Source: Verrucomicrobiota bacterium (lineage in GTDB: Bacteria > Verrucomicrobiota > Kiritimatiellia > RFP12 > UBA1067). From it: 64,000 bases of DNA. Numbering within the stretch: the first letter of the stretch is position 1; each line of letters opens with the position of its first letter. The position numbers and the translations under genes were made by a program. This document shows positions 37,801-44,496 of this stretch, in pieces. Below the pieces are notes generated by a model. That model made no database searches. It was given only the letters and a program-made list of their open reading frames with translations, and was not told the origin of the DNA. The stretch lies in contig JAHFSX010000012.1 in the NCBI GenBank assembly GCA_023269675.1, forward strand, positions 62,001-126,000, given 5' to 3'.

Positions 37801-38763
37801 CCGACGGTCGTGATGTACCGCAACGTCTGGCGGGACGCGGACATGGCTGCGGCGGCGCAGAACGACACCGGTTACTATACGGCGACACTGCCGGGCGGCG
37901 GCGAGTACGGCAGCGGCTACCTGACCTTCACGGTCGACAAGGTCGGCGGCGTGAAGACCGCGGGAAAATTGGCGGACGGCACGACGGTTTCGCTGAGCGG
38001 GACGCTGATTGTCGATGAGCGCGGCCGCGTGTGGACGGTGCTGTACACGGCGCCGACCGCATATAGGGGCGGGTGCTTCTTCGGGGTGGCGGAGTTCGTG
38101 AAGCCGGAGGGCGGCGATCCGGTCTTCGTGCGGCTCTTGGATGGGGACGCTTTTTATTGGGAGAGCCGCAACCCGCAAGCGACGGAAGACTATGGCGCGG
38201 GTTTCAGCCGTGAACCCGGGTTGACCGGCGGCCGGTACGACAAGCTCGGCAACCTGTACACTTACTACCGGGACCGGGTGCTGACGGTCGGTACGGATGA
38301 CGGCGCGCCCGTGCCGGAGGTCCTGGCCGGGGCCAGCCGCGCCGCCTCGGACTGGTGGAATCCGGATGGCCTCGCGCTGACGGTTGTGACCAACAGGCTC
38401 GGTGTCATGACCGGCCTGTCGGCCCCCAGGCCGGGAGCGCCGCTAAAGGGTGCCGACGGCGCTTACGACTACGGCGCGACCAACGCCGTGGGTCTGTCGG
38501 TGACTCTGGCCCGCGCGACGGGCGTGTTCAAAGGCGCTTTCAAGGCGTGGTTCGACGACGGCGCGACGCACATCCCCCGAAGCATCGCGTTCGAGGGCGC
38601 GCTGACGCCCGAGCGCGAGGACGCCGCCGACGGCGTCGGGGGCCGCGGCTTCTTCTTGTGGTCGGACAAGAGCCAGTACCCGAACCCCTTGGGTCAGCCG
38701 GTGCCGTACAGTTTCAACGGGTCGTATGACTTCCTGCTTCTCACGACTCCGGCAGAGGAGTAA
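34882..38763 (+). CDS. Secreted C10 (streptopain-like) cysteine protease with shared C-terminal module
   Basis: Start is uncertain. ATG 34882 follows GGGG; an earlier in-frame ATG exists at 34801. A hydrophobic export segment (ARAALIYASILLQIGVLRA) precedes a Spi-like prodomain (GFVLVRADDDLPPIKLHSS). The protease domain shows AGCGPVAMAQIIRYH (Cys245) and GGHAVVCDGY (His391), the C10 catalytic pair. Two InlB_B/Flg_new-type repeats (GYLFSQW.. and GYTFLRWENG), a He_PIG-like domain and other beta domains follow. From about residue 876 the protein carries the same module as the two thioredoxin proteins (MYRNVWRDADM, TGYYTATLPG, AGKLADG, GGRYDKLGNLYTYYRDR). Streptopain relatives are autoprocessed zymogens. 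Targets here are unknown. Confidence 0.9.
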   Translation: MRWPPAERLLASAGVCLLRRDTGVRSPGTGSLAAGLLSHFARAALIYASILLQIGVLRAAPVGEAQARLAASAYVGRNYAPSSIARAAHRLAAPSVLAVSACRPIAGASNPVGFVVALAPAGFVLVRADDDLPPIKLHSSAGSYEALPPGFRAVIEAELAGEQSELAGLRRARGAAATRFRSAWASLAQSSAPMVESFALAPSVETLTTGAGQTLLATTWGQDPPYNGYAPVVSGGDGGHAPAGCGPVAMAQIIRYHQQPDAPAVDATYTDSYGSCVGKHRISDVGGLGDYDWANMPANVTTASPLAQRQAVGRLMYHCAVALEADFEPGGTSVISQFYAARALREVFGYSCEDYQSRSSYATPAWYAKIQADVAAERPIYYAMASALGGHAVVCDGYRNGNEIHLNFGYSGYGDAWYDIDSVVFYNYSWSRHEAVFGITAGLSSGSNTLTVVSGAGGGRYLAGTPVEVSADTPPLGYLFSQWTVAPENSDLGAGFVQTQAVTSVTMPNRSVTLTAVYQAPNQTPVFANRSPVNERCTLNEGFSLAFGVTASDGSDPDPTARGMVSVTWLVDGFQKQVVQSGAPNAITSAFTYKPDTAAVQGATSKEVTVRAVALDRQGGTTESFWTVCVSNVPASQAVTFNALPVTAPGDADLAPGATSSSGLPVFYTSSDESVAQVVGGLIHVVGAGTALIAAGQAGNADYKAATPVRQTLTVKARLAVEIPGGGGTVTGAGLYAPGARVALTAKPAAGYTFLRWENGSQAAARGLVMPNASVTVSALFKPTSDVSVPGIGDPGPQQATVGVFFSLPVDVTSESAPTVTVTGLPTGLKYAAATKSVTGVPKAAVANWSVTITARNVKATVSRQFTLTVAPLPAWAVGAFSGTCAIGDAPGVAAMTVSARGGISGKLAAGGTNYTFKAGSFTNAFTFAVMAVAGRAKVPLAVSLTPPGASLGGPVALGAAEGRLDVSAKTDSPTVVMYRNVWRDADMAAAAQNDTGYYTATLPGGGEYGSGYLTFTVDKVGGVKTAGKLADGTTVSLSGTLIVDERGRVWTVLYTAPTAYRGGCFFGVAEFVKPEGGDPVFVRLLDGDAFYWESRNPQATEDYGAGFSREPGLTGGRYDKLGNLYTYYRDRVLTVGTDDGAPVPEVLAGASRAASDWWNPDGLALTVVTNRLGVMTGLSAPRPGAPLKGADGAYDYGATNAVGLSVTLARATGVFKGAFKAWFDDGATHIPRSIAFEGALTPEREDAADGVGGRGFFLWSDKSQYPNPLGQPVPYSFNGSYDFLLLTTPAEE

Positions 38764-38773
38764 ACTCGCGCTT

Positions 38774-39454
38774 ATGAATAGATACAAAGTGTTGATTGCC
38801 GGTCTGTTGGCGCTGGCCGGTGTGTTGCTGTACCTGGCCTTGCGGCCTTCCACGCCGGTGGCGAGCGAGAAGGGCCCGGCGCTTGCCTCGGAGGGGAAGC
38901 GTCATGCCGCAGCGGCCAAAACAGCCGCGAAGGCAGAACCGACCAAGAATACGGCTCAGGCCAAGGCCTCCCGGAAGACGTCCCCGATGACGCAGTCCGC
39001 CGAAGCGGAACGGCCCGCGGTTAATCCGGGCGAAACGCAGCAGGCGGCGGCAGCGCCGGAAGCGAAGACGCCGCGCGAAAAGGCGGTCGACGCGTGGGAG
39101 TCGCTGGTCGACCAGGTGATCGAGCAGAAGGACCTGCCGGCCGCCGACCAGGCCAAACGCGTCAAGGAGGCTTTCGACAAGCTGGACAAGGCGGATCAGA
39201 TGGACGGCATTCACCGTTCGCTGAACCTCTTTCCGGACGAGCAGTTCCCTGCGCTCTACGCGATCCTCTACGACAAGACCGAGAACGCCGAGGTGCTGGA
39301 CGCGATCTTCAGCGATGCGTTGAACCGCCCCGAAGAGATCAAAAACCCGCTGATGAAGGATCTGCGCAAAGACCGCGAGCATCCGATGTACTTCGAGTCG
39401 GCCCGGATCCTGGACGTGGTCGAGCCCGAAGAGGAAAAAGCGCCACAGCCGTGA
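38774..39454 (+). CDS. Small membrane-anchored protein, likely paralogue of the 27994 product
   Basis: The start (MNRYKVLIAGLLALAGVLLYLAL) gives an N-terminal anchor. An Ala/Lys/Thr-rich linker to about residue 95 precedes an acidic, helical domain (AVDAWESLVDQVIEQKDLPAADQ through HPMYFESARILDVVEPEEE). The gene starts 10 bases after the C10 protease stop, so the two form an operon. It has the same plan as the 27994 protein: one helix, low-complexity linker, helical C-terminus. No enzyme motif is seen. Confidence 0.78.
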   Translation: MNRYKVLIAGLLALAGVLLYLALRPSTPVASEKGPALASEGKRHAAAAKTAAKAEPTKNTAQAKASRKTSPMTQSAEAERPAVNPGETQQAAAAPEAKTPREKAVDAWESLVDQVIEQKDLPAADQAKRVKEAFDKLDKADQMDGIHRSLNLFPDEQFPALYAILYDKTENAEVLDAIFSDALNRPEEIKNPLMKDLRKDREHPMYFESARILDVVEPEEEKAPQP

Positions 39455-39470
39455 GCCGCGCATAGGACGT

Positions 39471-39583
39471 TCTTAATCCTCATCCTGCTCTTAATCTTAA
39501 TCCGGTTTTGGGAGAGATTAGGATTACGATTAAGGATAGGGGAAGCGTTCCTTGTGTTCTTGGGGTACTTGGTGTCTGGGTGG
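39471..39583. repeat. Intergenic GATTA-type repeat plus degenerate CCACGAAG-type arm
   Basis: CTTAATC/GATTAAG-type units occur in both orientations (39471-39502 and 39515-39537) and form an imperfect inverted repeat. Directly after (39550-39583) lies a degenerate copy of the right arm of the inverted repeat seen at 62073-62106. The same two components also occur together there. Confidence 0.5.
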
Positions 39584-39629
39584 TTAGCTGTTTTTTGGCG
39601 GCAAACCGGCCGCAATTTAATACAACGCG

Positions 39630-40820
39630 CTAACCCAGCCGCTCCATGACCCATTCGTGCTCGGCGACGAGACTGTCCACGACGTCAGCCGGGCGGATCG
39701 CGGGCGGCAGCACGTTGAAGGTGTAGGTCTCGATCTCCAGCGGGTACCCGCTGGCCTGAACGTGCGCGAAAAACCCGGGGGTCAGATCGGTGTGCGTCGA
39801 GCCCAGCACCTCGTCACCCGTATAGAAGAGTGGCACGTGGAAGTGCGTGCGCAGCTCACAGCCCGCGTGCTGGCGCGCCGCCGCCAGCGTCTCCTCTGTC
39901 AGGTCGGGCAGCGGGACGACCTGTCCGCGCGGCAGGCGGATCTTGGTCTGGTGCAGATACACCGGATCGACGAACGCGGCGAGTCGCGTCAGGCACTTCT
40001 CCGTGATCGTCGTGCGGATCGCCGCGCTGAGCTGGATGCGCGCGACGCGGATGCAGGCGCTTTCGAAACGGACCAGCGCGGCGAGCGGGTCTTCGAACGC
40101 CACGGCGAAATGGCAGGTGTCAAGGCAGAGCCCGATCGTCGAGCGCAACAGCGCCTCCGCCGCGTCCGGCGTGCGGCGCCCCTGAAAGGTCAGCCAGCGC
40201 TTCCCTTCCACCAGCAGCTCGTCCTCGAACCAGGCGACCACCTCGCCGGTGTCCTCCAGCAGGCAGTCGGGCTCGGGCTCGATCGCGAGCACGATCTCGC
40301 GGCCGCTCCGCTGTTTCAGATCGTGCAGGAACTCCGCCATCACGGCGAGCTGCCGCACATAGACACGGCGGGCATCGGTTTCAGCGGTGGAGGGCGCGCG
40401 CCCCCGCGCGCCGTTGCCCTTGTAGCCGAGGGGCACGGTCGAGATGTTGCCGGTCTGGCCTTCGGGGAGCAGCGCGGCGAGGATGGTGGCCAGGCGCGCG
40501 GTGTAGGTCAGGCGTTCGGGCGTGGACCAGTCGGGCTGGTAGACCGCGGTTTTGACGGCGGTGTTGTGGAACGTGCCGTAGGGGAAGCCGTTGATGCCGG
40601 TGACGAAAAGGTCATGGCGCGCGAGCAGGTCGCGGAACGCGTCCAGCGCGGCGTGGTCGGCGAGTTCCTGCGCGGCGCTGGCGGCGAGGCGCAGGCCGAG
40701 CGGGTAGGGCGCGCCGGGGGAGACGCGCGCCTTCACGGCGAGCGCGTAACGCTCGATGGCGGCGCGGGTTTCGGCCAGGCTTTCGCCGGGGTGGATGTTG
40801 AGGCAGTAGGGAACGGTCAT
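39630..40820 (-). CDS. EboE-like TIM-barrel protein (xylose-isomerase superfamily)
   Basis: The 396-aa product begins MTVPYCLNIHPGESLAETRAAIERY and continues PLGLRLAASAAQEL, the opening of EboE, the 'metabolite traffic' member of the eustigmatophyte/cyanobacterial ebo operons. Barrel strands with metal-ligand candidates are visible: LAIEPEPDCLLED, GLCLDTCHFAV, RIQLSAAIR and LRTHFHVPLFY. No other ebo gene is present nearby. It is the last gene of a minus-strand group with the lipoprotein and beta-helix genes, which suggests sugar metabolism as an alternative role. Confidence 0.78.
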   Translation of the reverse strand: MTVPYCLNIHPGESLAETRAAIERYALAVKARVSPGAPYPLGLRLAASAAQELADHAALDAFRDLLARHDLFVTGINGFPYGTFHNTAVKTAVYQPDWSTPERLTYTARLATILAALLPEGQTGNISTVPLGYKGNGARGRAPSTAETDARRVYVRQLAVMAEFLHDLKQRSGREIVLAIEPEPDCLLEDTGEVVAWFEDELLVEGKRWLTFQGRRTPDAAEALLRSTIGLCLDTCHFAVAFEDPLAALVRFESACIRVARIQLSAAIRTTITEKCLTRLAAFVDPVYLHQTKIRLPRGQVVPLPDLTEETLAAARQHAGCELRTHFHVPLFYTGDEVLGSTHTDLTPGFFAHVQASGYPLEIETYTFNVLPPAIRPADVVDSLVAEHEWVMERLG

Positions 40821-40843
40821 GGAAAAAGTTACACGTTACAGGT

Positions 40844-41923
40844 TCACGGTTGAACGGCCGGGAGGGGAGCTGGAGGGGGAGCGTCCTCGCGCGCCGCAGA
40901 GGGCTGGATCGTCGGGGACGGCGGCAACGGCTTCGACGTGGCGAGCAGAGAGAAGCCCCGCACCTGCATGACGGCGTCATAGGTGCCGGGCATCTCCCAG
41001 CCGAAGTTGAGCCCGCTCACATAGAGGTCTTTGAGTTCGGTTTTGGCGAGATAGCCGTTTTTGCGCGCGAGCTTGAACGCGTAAACGATCCACGGAGCGG
41101 CGTTCACCCGGATGTCCACCCAGCGCGCGTCTTTCCCCGCGAGGAGGAGGCCGTTCTTCACGAAGCCCTCGCCTGCGGCGATGCAGGCCTTGCTGGGGAG
41201 GGAGTAGATGAACTTGCCCGAGGCGTCAGGCTTGCCGCCGTCGCGCTGATAGGTCTCCTCTTTGAGCGGAACCCGGTTGTCGAAGACGGGGATGCCGAAC
41301 CAGAGCATGTCGCCGAACCCGTCATCGCCCTGCGTGAGGTTCTGAACGTAAAGGAAGAGCTGGAACTGGGCGGCGTGCAGGTCGGGATCGGGGTCGGGGT
41401 GCTTGTCGGCGAACTCCGTCAGGCGGCACGCCATCGAGACCTCTAGGCGCTGCATCTGTTCGACGCGGCAGAAGTCGGCCGGGTAGCGCGTGTCGGTCAG
41501 GGCGGTCGAGGCCAGCAGATGCGGCCAGGGCTCGTTTTTTTGACGCGGGCGGTCATAGCAGGCCGAGGCGAACAGGCCGAGCTCGATCTCGCCGCGCCGG
41601 CTGTCTACGATCACCCGCTTCGAAGGGTTGGCGATCTGAAACCGGTCTTTCGCGAGCTGAGTCTGCCGCGTGACGGCGGTGTCGGCGAGGCTGTGTTTCG
41701 AGGCCCACTGCGCCAGCGTCCAGACCGGCGTGCCGCTCTTCGCGGGGCTGCTGCGGAAGACGCCATGCACGCCGCCGTCATCGGTCGGCAGGCCGAGGCC
41801 GCGGATGTGGAACCACTGCGTGAAGGTCGGATCGGGCAAGAGCTCGCGCGGCGCACGCGCGTGGTCGTCGCGCGTGGCGCATCCGGCGAGAATCAGCGAT
41901 AAAAGGGTGAGAGTGCGTTTCAT
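40844..41923 (-). CDS. Lipoprotein of unknown family
   Basis: MKRTLTLLSLILAGCATRDD is a textbook lipobox (LAGC) signal. The rest (359 aa in all) is beta-rich with many aromatic residues (FTQWFHIRGLGLP, WFGIPVFDNRVP, NAAPWIVYAFKLA, LNFGWEMPGTYDA) and ends in a Pro/Ala-rich tail. The content suggests a carbohydrate- or ligand-binding jelly-roll fold, but I do not recognise it. It lies 23 bases upstream of the EboE-like gene and about 100 downstream of the beta-helix gene, and probably is in the same operon. Confidence 0.75.
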   Translation of the reverse strand: MKRTLTLLSLILAGCATRDDHARAPRELLPDPTFTQWFHIRGLGLPTDDGGVHGVFRSSPAKSGTPVWTLAQWASKHSLADTAVTRQTQLAKDRFQIANPSKRVIVDSRRGEIELGLFASACYDRPRQKNEPWPHLLASTALTDTRYPADFCRVEQMQRLEVSMACRLTEFADKHPDPDPDLHAAQFQLFLYVQNLTQGDDGFGDMLWFGIPVFDNRVPLKEETYQRDGGKPDASGKFIYSLPSKACIAAGEGFVKNGLLLAGKDARWVDIRVNAAPWIVYAFKLARKNGYLAKTELKDLYVSGLNFGWEMPGTYDAVMQVRGFSLLATSKPLPPSPTIQPSAAREDAPPPAPLPAVQP

Positions 41924-41939
41924 TTTCAGAGTTGAGCGC

Positions 41940-42009
41940 TGTTTGTAGTACCGCCTTTAGGCGGAATCTTTCATGTTTACGCTGCCGGCTGAAGCCGGTA
42001 CTACAAACA
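41940..42009. repeat. REP-like nested palindromic element
   Basis: Outer arms TGTTTGTAGTACCG (41940-41953) and CGGTACTACAAACA (41996-42009) are exact complements. Inside are two more hairpins, CCGCC-TTTA-GGCGG (41951-41964) and CCGGCT-GA-AGCCGG (41985-41998). The whole folds like a small cloverleaf. Similar elements are scattered in PVC genomes. Confidence 0.75.
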
Positions 42010-42023
42010 GGGCAAAGGATACC

Positions 42024-44177
42024 TTACGGCTGTTTCTTGATTTCGTACATGGAGGGGGCCGCGGTGACGGCGAGCTTCGGCAGCAGGCAGGGGTCGCGCG
42101 GACCGGCGGCCGCGACGGCGTCGAACGGTTTGAAGCCGACCTGGGCGGCGGGCGAGCCCGGCTTGAGGCGGAAGTCCCCCGCGGCGGGGTTCTCGAAGAG
42201 CGGGTCGGCCACGAGCGAGCCGGCGTCCTGCCCGGTCTCGGCCTGCCACTGCGCCAGCGTCTTCTTGCCGGGGAAGATCTCCTGCGAGCCCGGCGCGTGC
42301 CAGTAGAGGTTCGGGCCGAGCTCGTAGTGCTGGGTGGGTTTGCCGTCCTTCACGCCGCGCGCGCCGCCCTTCCAGTTGCTGCCCAAGAGCGCGCCGTCGT
42401 TGTCCCAGTAGACGATGTTGTTGCGGAAGGTGAAGGAGAGGTGCGGTTCGTCGCGCGTGCGCTGGAGCTGGTCTTTGCGCGAGTTGGCGAAGATGTTGTT
42501 CTCGATCACGTTCTCGCGGCCGTAGTGCTGGTGGAAGCCGCCGGTCTTGACGTTGTAGACCAGGTTGTTCCACATGCGGATGCCGGTGGAGCCCTCGTCG
42601 GTGTAGAGGCCCCAGCCGCCGTAGTCGAAGGCGTGGATGTCGTGGATGCGGTTGTCGTGGACCGTGGTGCCCGGCGAGATCCCGAGCGTGTAGACGCCGC
42701 CCATGTCGGAGAGCACGCCCTGCCCGATGTGGTGCAGGTGGTTGAAGGCGACCTCGTTGTGGTGGGCGCGCGAGGGCTCGGCGTAGCCCCAGACCCAGCC
42801 GATGGAGACGGCGGTGTAGTAAAGGTCGCTGATCTCGTTGTTCAGGATGCGGTTGTAGGAGGAGTGGCCGATCCAGACCCCGTGCGCGGCGGGATGGATG
42901 CGTCCGCCGCCGGTGATGCGGCAGTTGCTGATCGTGATGGCGGAGGTGGTCTTGGCGAGGCCGTCCGGCGCGTCGGGCGTGAGCACGTTTTTGGGGGCCT
43001 CGGCCATGCGGTACCCGGCAAAGGGCGGGCCGATCTTGACCCCGCCCGCGCCGAGGTCGGTCATCAGGCAGTGGTCCACGGTGTTGGAGTGCGCGCCCGG
43101 GCCGAAGGCCAGGGTGTAGCCGCCGAGCTGGGTGAAGGCGCAGCGCCGCACGGTGATGTTGCGCGCGCGGACGAACTCCACGGCCGCGGGAATGTTCATC
43201 TCGCCCTGCGGCGTGAAGTTGCCCTCGGGCGGGGTGACCCACTGCGACTGCTTGAAGACCAGCCCTTCGAGGGTGGTGTTGACGAGCGGCTGGTTCTCGA
43301 AGCCCTGGAAGATGAGGAGCTGCGTGAGCACGGGCGCCTCGACGCGGGTGTTGGCGGGCGTCTCGCCGGGCAGCGGCATGTACGCGAGCGTGCCGGTGGG
43401 CCGGTCGAGGTGCCATTCGCCGGGCGCGCCGAAGGCCTCCTTCACGTTCTCGGCCCAGTAGCGGCGGTCCTTGAAGTTGCCCCAGTCGCTGTTGAAGGCG
43501 CGGGTCTTGGGAAACTTCACCGCCCTCAGCGCGGGGTCGATGGCGGCGGCCCGCATGCGCGAGGCGGACCAGACGTGCAGCACGTGGAACTCGATCTCTG
43601 CGAGGTTGGCCCAGGCAACGCTGAGGTCGTTGCTCTGGTAGAGGAAGCCGTTGATGCCGGCGTCGTTCTTCTCGAAGTCCCCGGCGGTCTTGAAGTAGCC
43701 CTGCCTCGGCAGGCGCGGACGGAAGCGGCGCTCGCCGTTGACGAAGAGCTGCGCGAAATCCCACTGGCCCGACCGTACCTCGGGGAGCTGGACGGTCCAC
43801 GCGCCGTTCGTGCCGACGGTCCAGCCCGTGATCGCGCGTCCGCCGCTGAAGACGGGCGTCTGGTCGGCGCGGGCGCGGTAAACCACGGGATACGCGGCCG
43901 TGCCGCCGTGCGCGGGCTGGAGCACGATGGGCTTGTCGAGCGCGTAGGTGCCGCCTTGGAAGAGCACCTCGATGCGCTCGACCGGTCCGGCCGGCGGGGT
44001 CTCTTTGAAGGCCTTGACCGCCGCCTGGGCGCGTTCGAAGGTGGCGAACGGCCGCCACCAGGAGCCTGACGCGGCATCGTTGCCGTCCGGCGCGACGTAG
44101 ATTTTTTTGACTGTTCCCGCCTGCGCGGCCGCGGTTCCGGCCATGAGGCCGGCCAACATCCAGACTGCCACTTTCAT
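42024..44177 (-). CDS. Secreted right-handed parallel beta-helix protein, GH141-like candidate
   Basis: The ATG at 44177 is best spaced after a GGGGGG stretch and yields the signal peptide MKVAVWMLAGLMAGTAAAQA. The mature protein opens with KKIYVAPDGNDAASGSW.RPFATFERAQAAV, typical of secreted polysaccharide-active beta-helix proteins. Many helix rungs follow (ITISNCRITGGGRIH, NRILNNEISDLYYTAV, TTVHDNRIHDIHAFDYGG, NVIENNIFANSRKDQ). The size (717 aa) and rung pattern fit GH141-type fucosidases or related glycosidases and lyases. The exact family needs a profile search. It leads a minus-strand group with the lipoprotein and EboE-like genes. Confidence 0.85.
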   Translation of the reverse strand: MKVAVWMLAGLMAGTAAAQAGTVKKIYVAPDGNDAASGSWWRPFATFERAQAAVKAFKETPPAGPVERIEVLFQGGTYALDKPIVLQPAHGGTAAYPVVYRARADQTPVFSGGRAITGWTVGTNGAWTVQLPEVRSGQWDFAQLFVNGERRFRPRLPRQGYFKTAGDFEKNDAGINGFLYQSNDLSVAWANLAEIEFHVLHVWSASRMRAAAIDPALRAVKFPKTRAFNSDWGNFKDRRYWAENVKEAFGAPGEWHLDRPTGTLAYMPLPGETPANTRVEAPVLTQLLIFQGFENQPLVNTTLEGLVFKQSQWVTPPEGNFTPQGEMNIPAAVEFVRARNITVRRCAFTQLGGYTLAFGPGAHSNTVDHCLMTDLGAGGVKIGPPFAGYRMAEAPKNVLTPDAPDGLAKTTSAITISNCRITGGGRIHPAAHGVWIGHSSYNRILNNEISDLYYTAVSIGWVWGYAEPSRAHHNEVAFNHLHHIGQGVLSDMGGVYTLGISPGTTVHDNRIHDIHAFDYGGWGLYTDEGSTGIRMWNNLVYNVKTGGFHQHYGRENVIENNIFANSRKDQLQRTRDEPHLSFTFRNNIVYWDNDGALLGSNWKGGARGVKDGKPTQHYELGPNLYWHAPGSQEIFPGKKTLAQWQAETGQDAGSLVADPLFENPAAGDFRLKPGSPAAQVGFKPFDAVAAAGPRDPCLLPKLAVTAAPSMYEIKKQP

Positions 44178-44299
44178 TCGCATCCCCCCGATTGTTTTCA
44201 CACAGGATAGCGCATTGAGACTCGCTTGTCAGGCGCGAAATCGGGCGGAACCCCATGCCCACCATGCTCTTTATTGCTACCCTTTTTTGAGGTTGACGA

Positions 44300-44327
44300 T
44301 TGCATGCATCGAAAGTTAACCTATACA
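44300..44327 (+). promoter_or_regulatory. Candidate promoter for the 44.5-50.9 kb operon
   Basis: TTGCAT (44300-44305) and TATACA (44322-44327) are separated by 16 bases in an AT-rich stretch. This gives a 5' leader of roughly 160 bases before 44497. Alternative -35 boxes such as TTGACG at 44293 are too far from the -10 box. Confidence 0.4.
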
Positions 44328-44496
44328 AACTTAGAAGAGGAGTGTGTTTATTCTTCACGTTTACGTACTTGCGCTGTGGTATCTGGTTTTGTCCGTCGTC
44401 GCCTTCATGGCGCGACCGAATTTTGTTCTTAAAAGGGTGTCGGCTTCTCTGGTTTCAGGTCGTAGCCCATAAAAGCAACAATCGGGAAGGGCAATC

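Noticed and set aside
35206..38178. 990-codon minus-strand frame
   Set aside because: Antisense to the C10 protease/module gene; Arg/His/Gly-rich.
42001..44358. 785-codon minus-strand frame overlapping the beta-helix gene
   Set aside because: Arg/Pro/His-rich shadow one base out of frame with the beta-helix protein, which has clear rungs and a signal peptide.
44226..44432. Short ORF of about 68 codons upstream of the TSP3 gene
   Set aside because: No ribosome-binding site or conserved feature; overlaps the likely promoter and leader.
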